Of a stretch of 64,000 nt of DNA, positions 35,901 through 49,531 are shown one piece after another. The stretch is from Styela clava. Its lineage: Eukaryota > Chordata > Ascidiacea > Stolidobranchia > Styelidae. Position 1 is the first letter of the stretch. Each line of letters starts with the position of its first letter. The notes under the pieces are model-generated. The model did not search any database and was not told the DNA's origin. It worked only from the letters and a program-made list of their open reading frames with translations. The stretch is from contig NC_135259.1 in assembly GCF_964204865.1 (NCBI RefSeq), positions 5,218,974 to 5,282,973 on the forward strand. Reading direction: 5' to 3'. A program made the position numbers and the translations under genes.

Positions 35901-38900
35901 CACGTGTAAATCTGAAACGGATTGTAAATTATGTGATCAGAGTTCAAACTCTACAAAATTCAAATTAACCTTATTCCGATGAACCGTGATTGTCTATATA
36001 ATACAAAAAATATAATTTATAAATATTACTTATGCATTAACAGAATTTGCACTTATGTCAGATTGTCGTAATGCTCCAGTCAGGTTTCATACCTTATAAT
36101 TGTTTTGAGTTATAATTTGATCACAGATGGCTGGTTTGTTCTTTTCGCAAAAACATTCATCTGATAAATCTGGACAGTCAATTATGTGATCACATATTGC
36201 AGACGAACGAACAATCATCGATTTATCCATACATTGAAAACATTTATCTCGAATGAGATATTCAGTTGGCTGTCTCTCGTTTCTGAAAAATAAATTATTT
36301 ATTATTGAATGTTTCTATCAATTATTTGTTTTCTTTTTTAATTTCTCTATATAGATTTTATCATACTATTATTTATGATTTCCATCATTTTCGCTCCCTA
36401 AAGTTCTGTGTCAAATCAAGGTCAAGCCATTTTTGCATAAATTGATGAGCAGCGCCATACATATACATTTACATACATTATCTGTCCTTCTGTTATGGCA
36501 ACTGACCAGAAAGGTTCCACTTTTTAATATTCTTGCTTTTTTCAGATACTTTTAGCGACAAAATAGCTTTTGAACTATAATGGAAAGTAATATAGGGTTT
36601 TCAATCTGGGTCTCGCAAAACTATAAACTATAAATAATATATCAAACTACATATGCCTAGTCATAACACACAGCGTATTTTGGTTCAAGATAATGATTGT
36701 TTTCAAATTAGATACTTTTTATACATTAAATAAAAAAATAAATGAGATTGGAATATCACGCTATACGTAGTTGATCAACAAAACAAAATCAACGTTGTCG
36801 AAATGGTATTACTATAGAATTTCATTTCATTAAATACTTTCGACTTGGGAAAAATTGATTGCAAGTTTTTGAAAATTGGCTTTGCTAAACCGTACCGCAT
36901 TTGTTCTTATGATAGCCAATAGCATTAAATATGTAGGAATTCTATTATACTGAATAAAAAAATTCCACCTCGACATGGCCGTCACGTTTTTAAAACATAT
37001 ATCCACACCACCATCACAATCTTCTACATCGTCATGAAGTAATTGCTGAGGCAACATACAAGTTGCCCCGTTTCTAACGCATTTGAATCCGATCCCATTA
37101 CTCCACTCGTGATCTTCAGGGCAGGCTGTACAAGGATTACTATCGCAAACTGACGTCCGAAGATAACAAGAACCATCCTATTAATGAATATCAGTTTCAT
37201 GACTAATTAGAGTTGAAATGTAAGAGGTACAAAGATAACTTAAGAGATTGACATATATAGTTCAACTATTTCTTTAGATCTAGATATTCAAAATTATTTT
37301 TCTATATAAATTATTTAACATACACTGAAAACTATAAAAATCGTCTACTTTTACAGTTCACAAATAGAGTTGGAGCATGATTTTCGGATTGTATATTCAC
37401 GCTTGGGTTGTTAAAATGATCATTTCACAAATTTTGTTTATAAATGAAAACGGTGATACACAGCTCTAGTCTAACATTTTCAACGCTAAAGTAATGCAAA
37501 ACGTTTCTAGCTATTAAATTTCTTACCGTGCATTTATAATGAGATTTACATTTCAGATCACAAGGAGATAAGTTTGAACAAGATACAATTCCATCACATA
37601 TTTGATCACGCGATACAACGCAAAAACCATCGTGTGAGTTTTCAGAATTTGTGCAACTGAAAGAAAGAAAAATATTGAAAAATAGACATTGTTGCTCCAA
37701 TCGTCGTAATCACTCTTATCGCTATATATCGCTATCGCGAAAATTTTGATTAAAGTGGTTTGTTTGGCAAACCTACATAATGTAGTATGTAAATAAACGC
37801 AGTCGATTTTATTGTTTAAATCGTTTAATTGTTTAAAATTTGTTATAGCAATAAAAACAACAACAATCTCTTTTTTATAAATTTATCAATTCCGTTTATT
37901 ACCATTTGTGCAAAAAAATAAATAAAAAAAAATTGCTGTACATATATTTTATGTGTTGACATTTTGCTTTTCATTTAATAAATAACTTATACATGAGTGG
38001 AATAAATGTTGAATAATACAAAAACACTGGATGGCCCGATTACTCACGAATACTTTTATTTTGGAACTTAAAAGCGTGTAACAGCTACAGGACTTTAACA
38101 AAAATATCAAATTATTAACAAAAATTTCCTTCTTGTCAGGACTAGATTTCAGAAGATTTTCTAAAATTCATCAAAATTTAAAATTGACTGACGGATAAGA
38201 ATAAGAAAAGTTATACTTTGGAATAATGTTACAATCTTCAGATTCCTATCGCTGTGGAACTTGATAAAAACACAAATTAAAACTTATAAATTATTATAAA
38301 ATAAAATATTGGATTAATCGAACGCGTTTGTTACAAAAAATGTGTATCCTAATGTCGAGATTTTAATTTGGATACCACTAGGCGCAGGTAGTTATAGTGA
38401 GATACAGCTCAATCCAGGAAACATTCCACAAAAATGGGTACTTACGAAATTCCATATTAAAAAAAAAAAAAAAAAAAATATATTCTAAATAAATTGAGCT
38501 AGACAAAAAAAGAGGAACTAGATTTCCAAACAAACTTGTGCAATTTCCCCAATGGATGAAATTCTCCCAGGGCTAATCCTGGTTCGTCTTCACCTCCTTT
38601 GCAGTCTGCATCACCATCACAAAAGCACTCGTATTTAATTCTTTTTGTATCGTTGCAATAGAAGAATTTTGTTTCTGTTATACAAAATGAATAGTGTAAT
38701 TATTATTTGAATACAACATCAATTTTTAAACTGATTATTTGTGTCGTTTTCTGGACGATTGATGAACATATTCCGATTGATTTCTAATTAGTCGTGGACG
38801 ATTCAACATTTCTTTTAAAATTGGAGTAATTTATAAAAGAACCATGGTGTCAATTTAAAGAAATATAATTTGGCCACGTGAAACATTAAACTAATAAGTT

Positions 38901-39757
38901 AGAAAATGCAAATTGTCTGATTCTACTTAATAATCTTGAAATGAGCGATGAAGCTTAATGATCCACTGTACTGAACACTTGCTCTTTTTTAAACAACAGT
39001 ATTGAGTATTAAATTAACAACAGCGCATCAGCATACGAAATGAAAATTTTCAAGTGTTTAATTGCTGCATTATTGCAACTAAACAACGTAATAACAGATT
39101 AAAAATACCTAATATTATGAAATTAAACCTAGTGCACAAATTCCAGAAAATTTATTCATGAATCTAATTCCATAATTGATGGCATAACTGATGCATAAAT
39201 GTTACATCTCTATAGCAAAATCGCTATATAGCATTTTGAAACACTGTTTATGGACTCTCAATTAATTGCAAAAAATTTGGAATTACATCGTGTCTGGTAA
39301 AAGGTTAGAAATATCATCATTCAATTTATTATCAACTAATTTTGTTCATGTGACAACTTCATACTCAACAAATTATCAAAATGTCGTTGGATTGGGATAA
39401 ATATTTATATTATTTAATTTATTGAATTATTTTAACCTAAATATGTAATTTATAATGTAATCTATGCCTTATATTTCCTCCCTTCTTTGCCGTGATAGAA
39501 AGGAAACCCTGCCCTTTCATGTATTAGTAGCTGATGGTTGTACGTAAATTTTTTAATGACTACTTTAATGACCTATTATTATATTATTGCATAATGTATA
39601 TTACGTGCTCCAATATTACTTTAAAAATCTTCGAATAATGCTGAACACATTTCTTACCATATTTCTCTCCTCGTGCATAGACATAAAACCCACTTTTAAA
39701 AGATATGGTACCTAATATTATTAACAGTTTTATAAGCTGTAACATATTCAGTTTCAT
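26989..39757 (-). CDS. LDLa-repeat seven-helix receptor, LGR/relaxin-receptor-like, no LRRs
   Basis: Eighteen minus-strand exons fit in phase: 39658-39757, 38536-38674, 37527-37656, 36969-37177, 36093-36282, 35481-35635, 35306-35365, 34824-35061, 34148-34266, 33479-33641, 33248-33376, 31219-31383, 30810-30965, 30140-30280, 29663-29912, 29327-29426, 28622-28824, 26989-27332; 2991 nt, 996 aa. Residues 1-28 are a signal peptide (MKLNMLQLIKLLIILG). About 70-560 hold roughly ten LDLa-like cysteine modules (for example ICDGVKDCDEDE, CDGILDCTDGKDE, GDCSDWSDEC); several are degenerate. The last LDLa runs straight into TM1, so there are no leucine-rich repeats. TM2 has NLALADFLMGIYL, TM7 has LPINSALNPILYS; YC after TM2 and VC before TM5 can form the usual disulfide. 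ECL2 is about 100 residues. Family knowledge places it near RXFP/GRL101 receptors; the ligand is unknown. The weakest splice is the exon 2 donor (AA|GTTTGT). AG lies 14 nt before the ATG. Confidence 0.85.
27460..27770 (+). repeat. Dispersed repeat R2, unit C copy (in receptor intron 17)
   Basis: Copy of the TCCGACTCC-rich block described at 7720-8050, lying in the last intron of the receptor gene, antisense to it. A frame at 27363-27674 runs through it and is not a gene. Confidence 0.6.
28085..28240. repeat. Diverged tandem repeat of about 90 bp
   Basis: Two neighbouring copies share ATTGCTTTTTTATC, AAAATAAAAT and AAAATAATAG at a spacing near 90 bp. They lie in receptor intron 17 just outside the duplicated unit. 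Confidence 0.6.
32365..33148. mobile_element. hAT-type non-autonomous DNA transposon in receptor intron 11
   Basis: The element is 784 bp. Its ends are a perfect 13-bp inverted repeat: CAGCGTTTCCCAA at 32365 and TTGGGAAACGCTG ending at 33148. It is flanked by an exact 8-bp target duplication, TCTTAGAA, at 32357-32364 and 33149-33156. An 8-bp duplication with CAGxG-type ends is the signature of the hAT superfamily. No transposase frame is present, so it was mobilised in trans. It sits between the two exons that share the last LDLa module. Confidence 0.92.
38458..38479. repeat. Poly(A) run in receptor intron 1-2 region
   Basis: An uninterrupted run of about 20 A on the plus strand lies just 3' (minus sense) of receptor exon 2. 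It could be the tail of a retroposed piece, but no body or target duplication was recognised. Confidence 0.6.
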
Positions 39758-42700
39758 AAATATAGAAAAATCTGAAGAAATAATTTAATGTCAATGATTT
39801 AAATTCAATAAGATATATAAAACAATTATCGCAAAAAAACACACAAGAGAGCAATGATCAAATATATTGGCACATATTTTTTCCTACAACCCAAATAACC
39901 CTAGTTCAAAACGAACAATTGTTACCAATTTATCAAAACCATAGGACATAGGTTGATTTCGTGTCCAAATGAAAGTTTGAAGGATTTATGAAAAGCTGAA
40001 TAATGAAAATAAAATTGTAATCATTTTATGCAAAGATCATTTGATTTTGCAGAATGCGTAAATTGATTTTGGTACACTATACCTACATGCAATACCAGGA
40101 AAAATCAAGAACATAAGCAAAACCGCAAGTGTTCCCACTTCTCAACAATATCCTGTTTTAATTCATCGTATAATCCAAAAAAATAAAGCAATCCTAAAAA
40201 TGCGACAAAACACTTGTTTGTAGAATCACATCAGAGTCGGATGTAATATAGTAAAATCGTGACATCAATTATGCAATGTATTGTAAATAAATTTATTCGA
40301 CAAAATATGTAATCAAAGTAATCAAATAAAACCATGAAATTTTATTTTCAAAAACTTTATATAAAATTTGTTTACGTAGTGAAATCTGCGTGACGATTAA
40401 ATTAAACCGTGACTACCAAATGGAATCTTTAACAAAGAAGAAAAATCCATTTTACAACCAAATTTCGTAATGTAATCTGATTACTCGCACTCATTTTTGT
40501 ACAGCAATGGCTTTATGCCTTTGTTTTTGTCTTTGTGTTTCAGGGAAAACCTACTAAAGTCCAATTTTATTAACCAAGTTAAATTTTAAATAAGTTTACA
40601 AATACGAATGCTTGACCTTCCCTGAAATTGTAATGGAATTAAATTTATTATCTTACAAAAATATGTGATTGAAACAATGCCACACACTGTTTTCAATGAA
40701 TTCTTGCTAGCTTTACCTCACACATGTATTGTGTTTTATCTATGGCGCTGGCGAGGTGAGTGTATAAGAATTCTGTTGCATTTATTTGATAATACATTGC
40801 GAAATCACCAAAGTTTTCAGAATGATTGATATATTAAATCATGCATTTTGTAGAAATTATGTTCTCAATGTTCTCTCAATGTCGCACTGGCTATACCTAA
40901 TCTTTCCATTTACTCATTATTTAGTTACGTATTTAATACTGTGCGCAAAAATTCAATTCAAATCCGCTAGAAAACTTCAAATCTATCAAAGCTCTTCGAA
41001 CCAAGTATGGCCATTGATGGAACGCTTCTACGAGACGTAATAAGTAACATTGTTTAATACTAATCTTTATTGCACAATTCCTTGAAATAGTAAAATCTAG
41101 TCTTAAACATGGTGCTGGTATTACAAAGACCTATCACAACAAAAGTGCGTTCGTTTATTCGTGTACTTCAGTCAATAACTAATCGATCAACCCTTTGAAC
41201 TTTGATGTAAGTAAATTGTTTGAAATTTTGAATCAAACCTTTTGTTTCCATGATATCACGTATTTTTATCTAAGGTGATGACTGTTTTTTAACAAACATC
41301 TCAATAATTAATGAGCAATATCGTATAATCTCTTAATTCGAATGCACTCAAAAAGTAATATATTGGGACAAAAGTGTTTACATTATGCATATAAACAATT
41401 CGAGTTTACAAACAAGATTAACCGTAACACTAATAGGAGCTCTTGAGATATACAACCTAAACTTTTATCGAAATGTCGTCGATGGCTGATGGAAAACTAA
41501 GCTTTATTATTTACAGCCTTTTACTATTCTATTCTTGAGAGACCATAACACCAAATTAAAAAAATCTCGGGGTAGAATCCGCCTGGTAACGCAATTACTG
41601 TAACAAAAATACAAACGAAACTCTATAAACCCCGATAACTTGCTTACTTCACAGCTGGCACAGTTCGTTCCACACATTCATTCCTAGTTATAACTTAACG
41701 TACTGACGAAGCACACGTTACCCTCAATGTAGATTACGCCGCTAAGAGTTGACGAGTTATGGTTTATATGGCTAACTTCCTATTCATTCTTTCCTATAAG
41801 TTGACTTACACTAATATTAGAATTCAACTCGGCCATTCATAGTCTGGATATAACAATTCGTAGAAAAAGCCTGCTTGATTGAAAATTGGCAGTCGTTAAG
41901 TTATTGTCTGTAACTAAGATCGACCAGCAATAAAACTACGTTCAACTGAAGCGATTAAGAGCTGATCAAGTCAGGCAAATCGTAAAAACTTGGCGAAAAT
42001 TTGTTTGGTGAAAATCAACGTTTTCAGTTTTTGTTGAAATTTCCACCAAAAGAGTATTTTGCGCTCCTATATTGATTCACATATAAGATGCAATTTAGTA
42101 TAGTTTTTCCATGATTTTTTGCATGGTGCTCATAGCCTTGCATATTGTTTACGCAATATAGACTTTGAAAATGCGATAAAGCTTGAGTATGCTTTCGTTT
42201 AACGCAAGCTCAGTCAACTAGCCATGCGTAGAGAACGCTTTAAGATTGTAATTATGGATAGCTTCTTCAAAAACTAACCATCTGTTTGAAATGTGACTCT
42301 GAAACCATGCTATACCTAAGAATCACTTCAGCTTTAGGTAAAATAAAATTTAAAATTATACGTCTATTCTAGGTAATTCTGTGCTAAGCCTGATTTCTTG
42401 ATTGTCAACAAAATATGGCATATCCGGAATAATACGAGATACGAAATACGTTGAAGTTTCTTGAGTACGGAATTTTAAACTGCTAAATATACACTCATGT
42501 TGTATTTTTATAACTTTTTGTGAAGCTAAAATCTTACTGAAGTCAGCGAAATACGATCCAAATACAAACACGAGGTCAAATTTTCCTTGAACAATTTCGC
42601 ATAAGATAACTGCTATCTAAACTTTATAGCTGTCACGTAAAATAATATCCCAATAATGCTTTTTTGAGTTCACCATTTTCACGTAGAATATGTAGATATA

Positions 42701-45700
42701 TTGCTAATTAACATTCCATGCCCCATAACAATAAGTGCGCCGGGAATCAATGCTTTGAGTTCTTAGATCTGATAATTTTGACCCTGGCTGGACTTTCATA
42801 TCTAAGCTACGCATCTCAAGAGACTGATCATAATAGACAACTTCGGAATGTTGACCTCAAATGCCAGACAACCAACACATCGAATGAAAAGATGTCACTT
42901 GGAGAAGTCTTTATATGCAAGAGTTGCCTTTTTCATTGAAGCATTTTTTTATAAGGGAACAAAGAATATATAATTTCAGTTAGCGTTATACGCTGTAATT
43001 TTAGAACCTAAAGTTAACGTTGCTTATATAGTGAAAATTTATACAAATAATGTGACCAGACAAAAATAGGTCTGTTTCCACAATTGGCTATATTCGGACG
43101 AATAAGATCGAACTCTAATGTAGCTTAGTGGTATTATTTCTAAAGAATAAAATGGCAAAAATGAGGATTAATAAAACACATGACGGCATATACCGCACTT
43201 ATCTTATTTGTCATCATTTTCCCTTGCGGATTGCCACCTTCATTCGTAGTGTAATGCATACTACTACCTAATCCTTACTGCTAAGAAATTTCAAAAATTA
43301 CAATGAATTTTCCCAGAAAACAAAGCAAGTCTATTGATTGCAGGACATTAAGAATTGAATATATTACAAACTGTAATGTACCCAAGTGACTTCTAATACT
43401 GTATACATCGCCGTGTAATTTTACAAGGAAAACCATGACATCGACAATCCATATTCTCATCAGCGTTTTGATACGCTGTGGGCTGCGGTATGAATCAAAT
43501 TGGCAACTATTCAACATTATGCCTACCGGCGATTTGCAATTGATGATTTTATCGCATTAAAATTAAATTCGACGTCGATGGCTAGTAGTATTGTTAGGCT
43601 ATCTAGCATAGTAGCTGAAATTTTCTCATCGTTGAACAGTATTGCGCAGAAGACTATCTTATCCGATACACAATTTAAGTTCAATTTGTCGTATTTTAAA
43701 TAGACATTGATCCTCTTGCGATACGACCTACTCACTCTTCATAGATTTTTTTCGGACGTTTAAATTTGCCGGGCCAGTAATTGAGTATCTAGCACAAAAG
43801 GTAAAATTTTATTAGGCTATTTGATTGTGGAAATTTACTCAGCAACAAGATGTATGATTTTAGTTTGAATCCTTGCTATACTTATACAAATATGTGGTAT
43901 TCAGAAATGTTGACTTCTGATACAATTGTAAAAATTGGTGGTTCTTTCCAACTCATCATTTTAAAAGTTAAAATCGTCTTCCAGTAGCAAAGTCAGTGTA
44001 GTAAAGGCAGTGCCCTTCAACTGAACAAAAAAAAACTTCAAAAACCTATTTAATATTCAATATTGACATGTTATTATTTATTATATTTAGCCTTTACATA
44101 ACAAAACTGAAAAAGAATAATAGGAAATTCTGTATATTTTTCCAACGTTGTTTTTTGGTATCAATTCATAAAATAGATTGCCCATGCATGATTCGAATCA
44201 CGAGACAGTTCTATAATTTCCTTACCCCGAAGACAGTTTAAGTTTTAATCACGTTCGCTCACGTTGTTTTCGCGATACCAGCAATATCAACTTAGGAAAA
44301 GACAACTATAATTCGAGTTCACATTACACTGTGATCGTACTATAAACCACCTGATATTCACGGCTCATATAATCATTCAAAGATGACACATTTAACTTGA
44401 ATTGCATAACTTTTTCGCTGGATATCGTTCTTTGTTTGGGTTTGCAATCAGGTTCATTTTCTCGACACAATTTTAGAGAGACTAAATGCCTGAATAGCTA
44501 AATCACATAAATATAATAAATCAACTTTGACATTGACTGACTCCGTTCTTCTGATGAATCACCATGGATGTAACAAAATGCCCATTTGTTCAATTTAAGC
44601 TCAAATTCGAACCCAAGCCAAAAGTCGGGTCGACAACTCTACGATTCCTTGTCAATCTAAGAGCATTGTGGCTTTTTTTAAGCTAGTGGGAATCGGTGTG
44701 ATTTGCTAATTTGCTTTATTCATTGTTATTAAACTGACACATGCAATGAAGAGGGTTCATTTAATTAAAAACTAAAAAAAATATAATACATTGCAAATCA
44801 ATGCAATATTCAATAAATCAAAAAAGCAATATACGTGAATAACTATATAGATAAAATAAGATATATTATGATATCATAAGTTAATCAGAATATAATTCCA
44901 GTTGACTATAACATACACATCGCGACAACTTATACGACTACTATTAATGGCGGTGCTCTCGAACATAGGAAACTTTTAAATTGCTCTGTTGAAAGTTGAC
45001 ATAAATTAAAACATGGGGGAAATCCCGCAATATCACAAAATGCTAATTTGTATTTATACTGAGACTAAAAATGATATTTTCAAGGCAGGAAAATAAACAA
45101 GGTGGGTTTTCTCTGTGGCACAATACCTGATTCTTAATCGAAACATTTTATTTTTTATTTTTCTAGCCGTTATTTACTTATTTGCAAACCGCTACTGATA
45201 TTTAAAACTGACTGATTTTTGCCATTCCGTCTCACATGATGACGTGTTAGTATCAAATCCCACGTTTATGGTCTAAAAATGAGTCAGCACGGTGTACGTC
45301 ACATGATAATGCGGTAATAAAAATAACGTCATGCATGACGTCACAGTGAATTTCTCTTTTGGCTTGAGAGACTTTGTACCGTTGCGTAGTTCATAAACCC
45401 ACAAAAAATGTTTATGAAATTTGCTTGCTGTTTTTAAATTTGGGTACCTCAATATTCCGAAAAGTATAGTATTTACTCTACTAATATGATGCTTTAAATT
45501 TATTTTTGCGGATCAATGAACAAAACTGCGTTCTATAAGCAGTTTGGTGTTTTATTCTCAATATGATTTAAGTCACCATAATGAATCAATATCCGAAGTC
45601 AATCATTCACGCTAGACATATTAAAAACAATTTTCAGTAAGCTCTTTAATCCATCATTATTTTTCATTATCATCGCATATTTTTTTGATAAAAACTTCCC

Positions 45701-46766
45701 ACGATCCTATAAGGTAAATCATGCTTTGACAAAAAAAGCGTGCACAAACGACACCGCAAGACTTATTGCCGTCTCATGCTTGTATGTTTGTAGGCCTACA
45801 GTTGAATAATTTTTCACTCTTATTCATTTTTGTTTGTTATAGATATATCAGAATGTCATTGTATATAAATAGGTCATTATAATATCTTCAAAGAAAACGA
45901 TTTGAACACAACGTGATGCAAAATAATTCATTATGTGAAAATAATTCTTTGTTAATTAGCGTGACGGTATACTGCTTTTCTACGTTTTCGGGGTATGACC
46001 GAAACAAAATCCCCAGTTGATAAATTTAATTTTGGTTCTTATAATCTTAAATATGAGGAGGTAAGACCATACCAAACCCGACTTTAGTAACTATAGCTAT
46101 AAAAACGAGTTTTTTGTCTATTCCGCTTCGATTCATATTATTGTAATTTGCAGTAAAATAGCAGGCGAATAAAGCTCGAAAAATGTCATTGCAAGGGGTT
46201 GCTTAATAGTTGGATCATTAAATTCATCAAATTCAAATCATTGAATTGTTGTGTCGTTAGCTTTACAATGAGTTACAAATTGGATCATTCTGCAGATCAT
46301 ACTCAAAAATCAGCATCAGAAATCATACAAAAACTAAGTATTGTTTCCGAGAACTAGCAGAAGCAATATTGCACAAAATAATAGGAATATACAATGTTGA
46401 TTTTGGAACAACAGAAAATTGATTCAATTACAGAGAAAATACAAAATTTGAAACGCACAGAATTCTTAAATCAACGCCGTGAATTAGTTAGGAAATCACA
46501 TAGTAAGCAGAAATGAGGTGAAAATCACAATAAACATTAAATTTAAAATCATAAATTCTTAGAACAAATACATTCCAAATGAATAAAAAGTCAGATATGT
46601 GATTGCTACTTGGCTCAGTTGGCTGCATGAATTAAAATTAATAGGATTTCTATAAAGCCTTTTTTAAGGAAGCAAAACAAAGTGATCCGGCAGGACACGG
46701 TCAAAACTAAATGCAAATATAAACATCGTTTGCCTTCACGCAGATTATAATACAGTGTCGATTAAA
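39758..46766. other. Gene-free interval of about 7 kb
   Basis: Upstream of the receptor's first coding exon and downstream of the P450 3' end. It is AT-rich with many stops in all frames. The short frames at 40786-41040, 42718-42939 and 43281-43735 overlap each other on both strands, have no recognisable domain and no flanking exons. The receptor promoter should lie here. The only striking motif cluster is the one near 45.3 kb. Confidence 0.6.
45237..45345. promoter_or_regulatory. CRE/AP-1-like site cluster
   Basis: Within about 110 bp there are TGATGACGTG at 45237, TGAGTCAGCA (AP-1/Maf-type) near 45280, TACGTCACATGAT near 45295, and a perfect 16-bp palindrome ACGTCATGCATGACGT at 45326-45341 that overlaps a full CRE, TGACGTCA (45336-45343). 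bZIP factors of the CREB/ATF, AP-1 and Maf groups bind such sites. It may be a distal element for the P450 (3' of it) or the receptor (5' of it), or chance in AT-rich DNA. Confidence 0.35.
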
Positions 46767-49531
46767 TCAGCGTCTTTCCGCAAAAACCTTATATGGGTTA
46801 GGGCGCAAGGTAAACATATTATATCCTTTTATATCAACTTCATCTGGCCGATCAAGAATAAAGTGATAACGTTGAAATAGCGTTGCGGTGATGAGAAATA
46901 ATTCCATTATCGCTAGCTGTTGTCCAAGGCATTGTCGAGCTCCGATCGAGAATGGAATTACGTTAGGGGATTTAATGAATTTTCCGTCTGCGGTAATATG
47001 GCGCCCTGGATCAAACTTTTCTGAATCTCCCCAAACCGATTTGTCATGGTGGATCCTAAAGATGTTGGAAACTACGATTGAACCTTTTGGAATATTGTAG
47101 CCCAGAATAGTATCTTCTTTAGCAGCAACATGAGGAATCCCAACCGGAGCAACAGGTCGAATTCGTAATGTTTCCTTTAAAAATAAAGCAAGACAAAACA
47201 TAAAAAAATCTTGGGAAATTATGTCAATTATGAAGACTAACAATGTGATACAATGTATTAATGTTATCAAATGCTGTCCCGTGCATTAAAAGCAAAAGTC
47301 ATGTTCGGTTCCGGTGCTGCAAATTTTTGAGATAAACATGTACACATATACAAAAAATCTGGTGTTGATTTATATTTACCGTTTAATGTTTCTGTAAAAT
47401 AAAACTATCAGCTAGCAAAGCAGTTGGGTGGACAGATGCATTTTCGATACCAGTCATCTTTATCACCCACTAGACGCACAGCGTACGCAGATGCGTATAA
47501 CATCAACTTTTTACAAGTTAAAATACTATTGTTTTGTGATAAATTGTAAAGAAATTGAAGAAAATAAGACAAGTAATTTTTTTTTAATAATTATCAGCAG
47601 CAAATCTTTTCACCTGGATCACGGCCCTGGTGTATGGCATCTTCTCTGATTTTGCTACACTTGCACGGCAGTCTTCTCCTAAAACGAGATCAATCTCTCG
47701 ATGCATGTGAGATTGAATCTCGGGATTAAGTGTGACGTATAACATCAACCAACAAAATGTAGTAGATGACGTTTCAGATCCAGCAAGAAAAAGATCACGA
47801 ACTAGTTTTATCAACTGATCGTGCACAAAACTTGTTTCCGTCTCAACAAATCTGTGGTCTGAGCCTGATATACAAAATACTGCGTAAGTGAAAATGTGCA
47901 CGCGGTGGACACACTTCTGCAATCAGATTTGTAAACCAAGAAGCATATTTTTGAACTGAAAGCAATCTGCATTTTCCAATTGCGTGCGGTCATTCACTAA
48001 TTATGATAATATTTCTATGGCATTTATGCGTGAGGCCACTTAGTGTTTGGGATGAAATAAAAATACAATTCAGTTTAAATAAATCCATTATTATGTCAAT
48101 ATGCCACAATAAATACACGGTAATTGTTATTCGCACTGCCAACATCAGATTTGTAAGTTTTGCTATTTGTGATACTGATTCATTCATACAGATCGAACAG
48201 GGATTAATTGATAACGAAATAAAAATGATGTTTACCTGCCGAATACGAGTGCCGTCTTGCACGATTCGTTGTTTCCATCTCGTTCAGAAAACAATCTATG
48301 ACATCACGAGGTTCAAACTTATCTCTCGATTTTCTGTGTTCTTCAATTTGCACTTTGATTTCCCGACACATGCTGTTGTTATAGTCATCTGATATTTTGT
48401 ATCCAAAAGAAAACGGGGGAATATACTGAGAACAAAGAACAAATGAATATCAATTTCAGCATTGAATTAGCGATGTTGAAGAACCATTATTACAAGAAAA
48501 CACGCAAAAACGACATAAAGTGTTTTATTTTTTCCATAATAAGCTTATACGTTTTGAACAAAAATCCCAACAAATTATAGATTTTCTTGTATTCGTGTAT
48601 GACGATATAGTTTTATGCTAATGATTGTTTTGAAATTGAATTACTAACTTTCAAGACAGGGACGAGGAAGATCAATCCGGTAAACTTATCGTAGGGGGTT
48701 CCTTCAATCAGAATTTTCAGCAGCCTTTTAAATTCTTCATTTTCTTCAGACAAGTTTTTGTTGAATACAAGCTTAGAAATAACACTTGATACTGATTCAT
48801 AAACAGCGGGTTCAATGCTAAACGCTTCTTCTCTCACACAATACTCTTCTACGCGTTCACAAATGTGCTCGCATTTTTCCAAGATTGCTGGTTCTATACT
48901 ACGCCTCCCCATGCCAAAGTCACGTAAAGCTGCTAGTCCAAAACGACGCTGCTCTTTAAGTTTATTTGTATTGTTGATAAAAAGAATTCCGTTGTCTCCG
49001 AGTAAGGGAGGCACGGAATTCATCAACCTATCTGAAAATATTTCACTCTTTTTTACAAACGCTTCGTGAACTGCTTCAATGCTACCGAGAAGTATAAAAT
49101 TTCTGCTTCCCAGTTTTACTTGACAAACCGGACCATATTTTTCGTTCCAATTGTACATTACTCTTTCAGAATGAAAGTTGAGTGACGGAAGACTCCCAAT
49201 AAACGGCCATCCTTTAGGGCCTAAAACAGAACAATAATTACAATTTTACAATGCCCCACTAACACATATGATTGCTTCACGACAAAACATCAGAAATTGT
49301 ACATCTGAGCATTTGTAAATTTAAAGTAATATTGAGCACGAATGCACCCTCGCATGCGTAATGTATAAGAAATATATAAATAAAATTACCAGGAGGCGGG
49401 TTAGTCATCATCTTTTCTCGATGTTTTATTAAAGAAATATAAAATGCAACTATGATCACAAGGATGGCGAATGACTGTGGGCTAACGTATTGTTTCAACA
49501 TGAAAAAACTCCAAAACTCGACTTCGTCCAT
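46767..49531 (-). CDS. Cytochrome P450, CYP2-like
   Basis: Five minus-strand exons fit in phase: 49390-49531, 48649-49220, 48236-48425, 47614-47864, 46767-47174; 1563 nt, 520 aa. The N-terminus has a membrane anchor (FAILVIIVAFYISLI) and the hinge PPPGPKGWPFIG, so it is an ER-bound microsomal enzyme. The I-helix reads FLAGSETSS (oxygen activation), the K-helix has ETLR (ExxR, E386/R389), a PERF-like FDPGRH follows, and the haem loop is PFSIGARQCLG with ligand Cys467. Length and DCFLNEM before the I-helix match the CYP2 clan. It would hydroxylate a hydrophobic substrate using NADPH-P450 reductase; the substrate and subfamily cannot be set by eye. Splice sites are ordinary, including a GTTAGT donor after exon 2. 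It appears intact. Confidence 0.92.

Noticed and set aside
42718-42939. 73-codon plus-strand frame with several cysteines
   Set aside because: No signal peptide, no exon partners, and composition like the surrounding non-coding DNA.
43281-43735. Three overlapping frames on both strands
   Set aside because: They are open on both strands over the same DNA, none with a recognisable motif; expected by chance.
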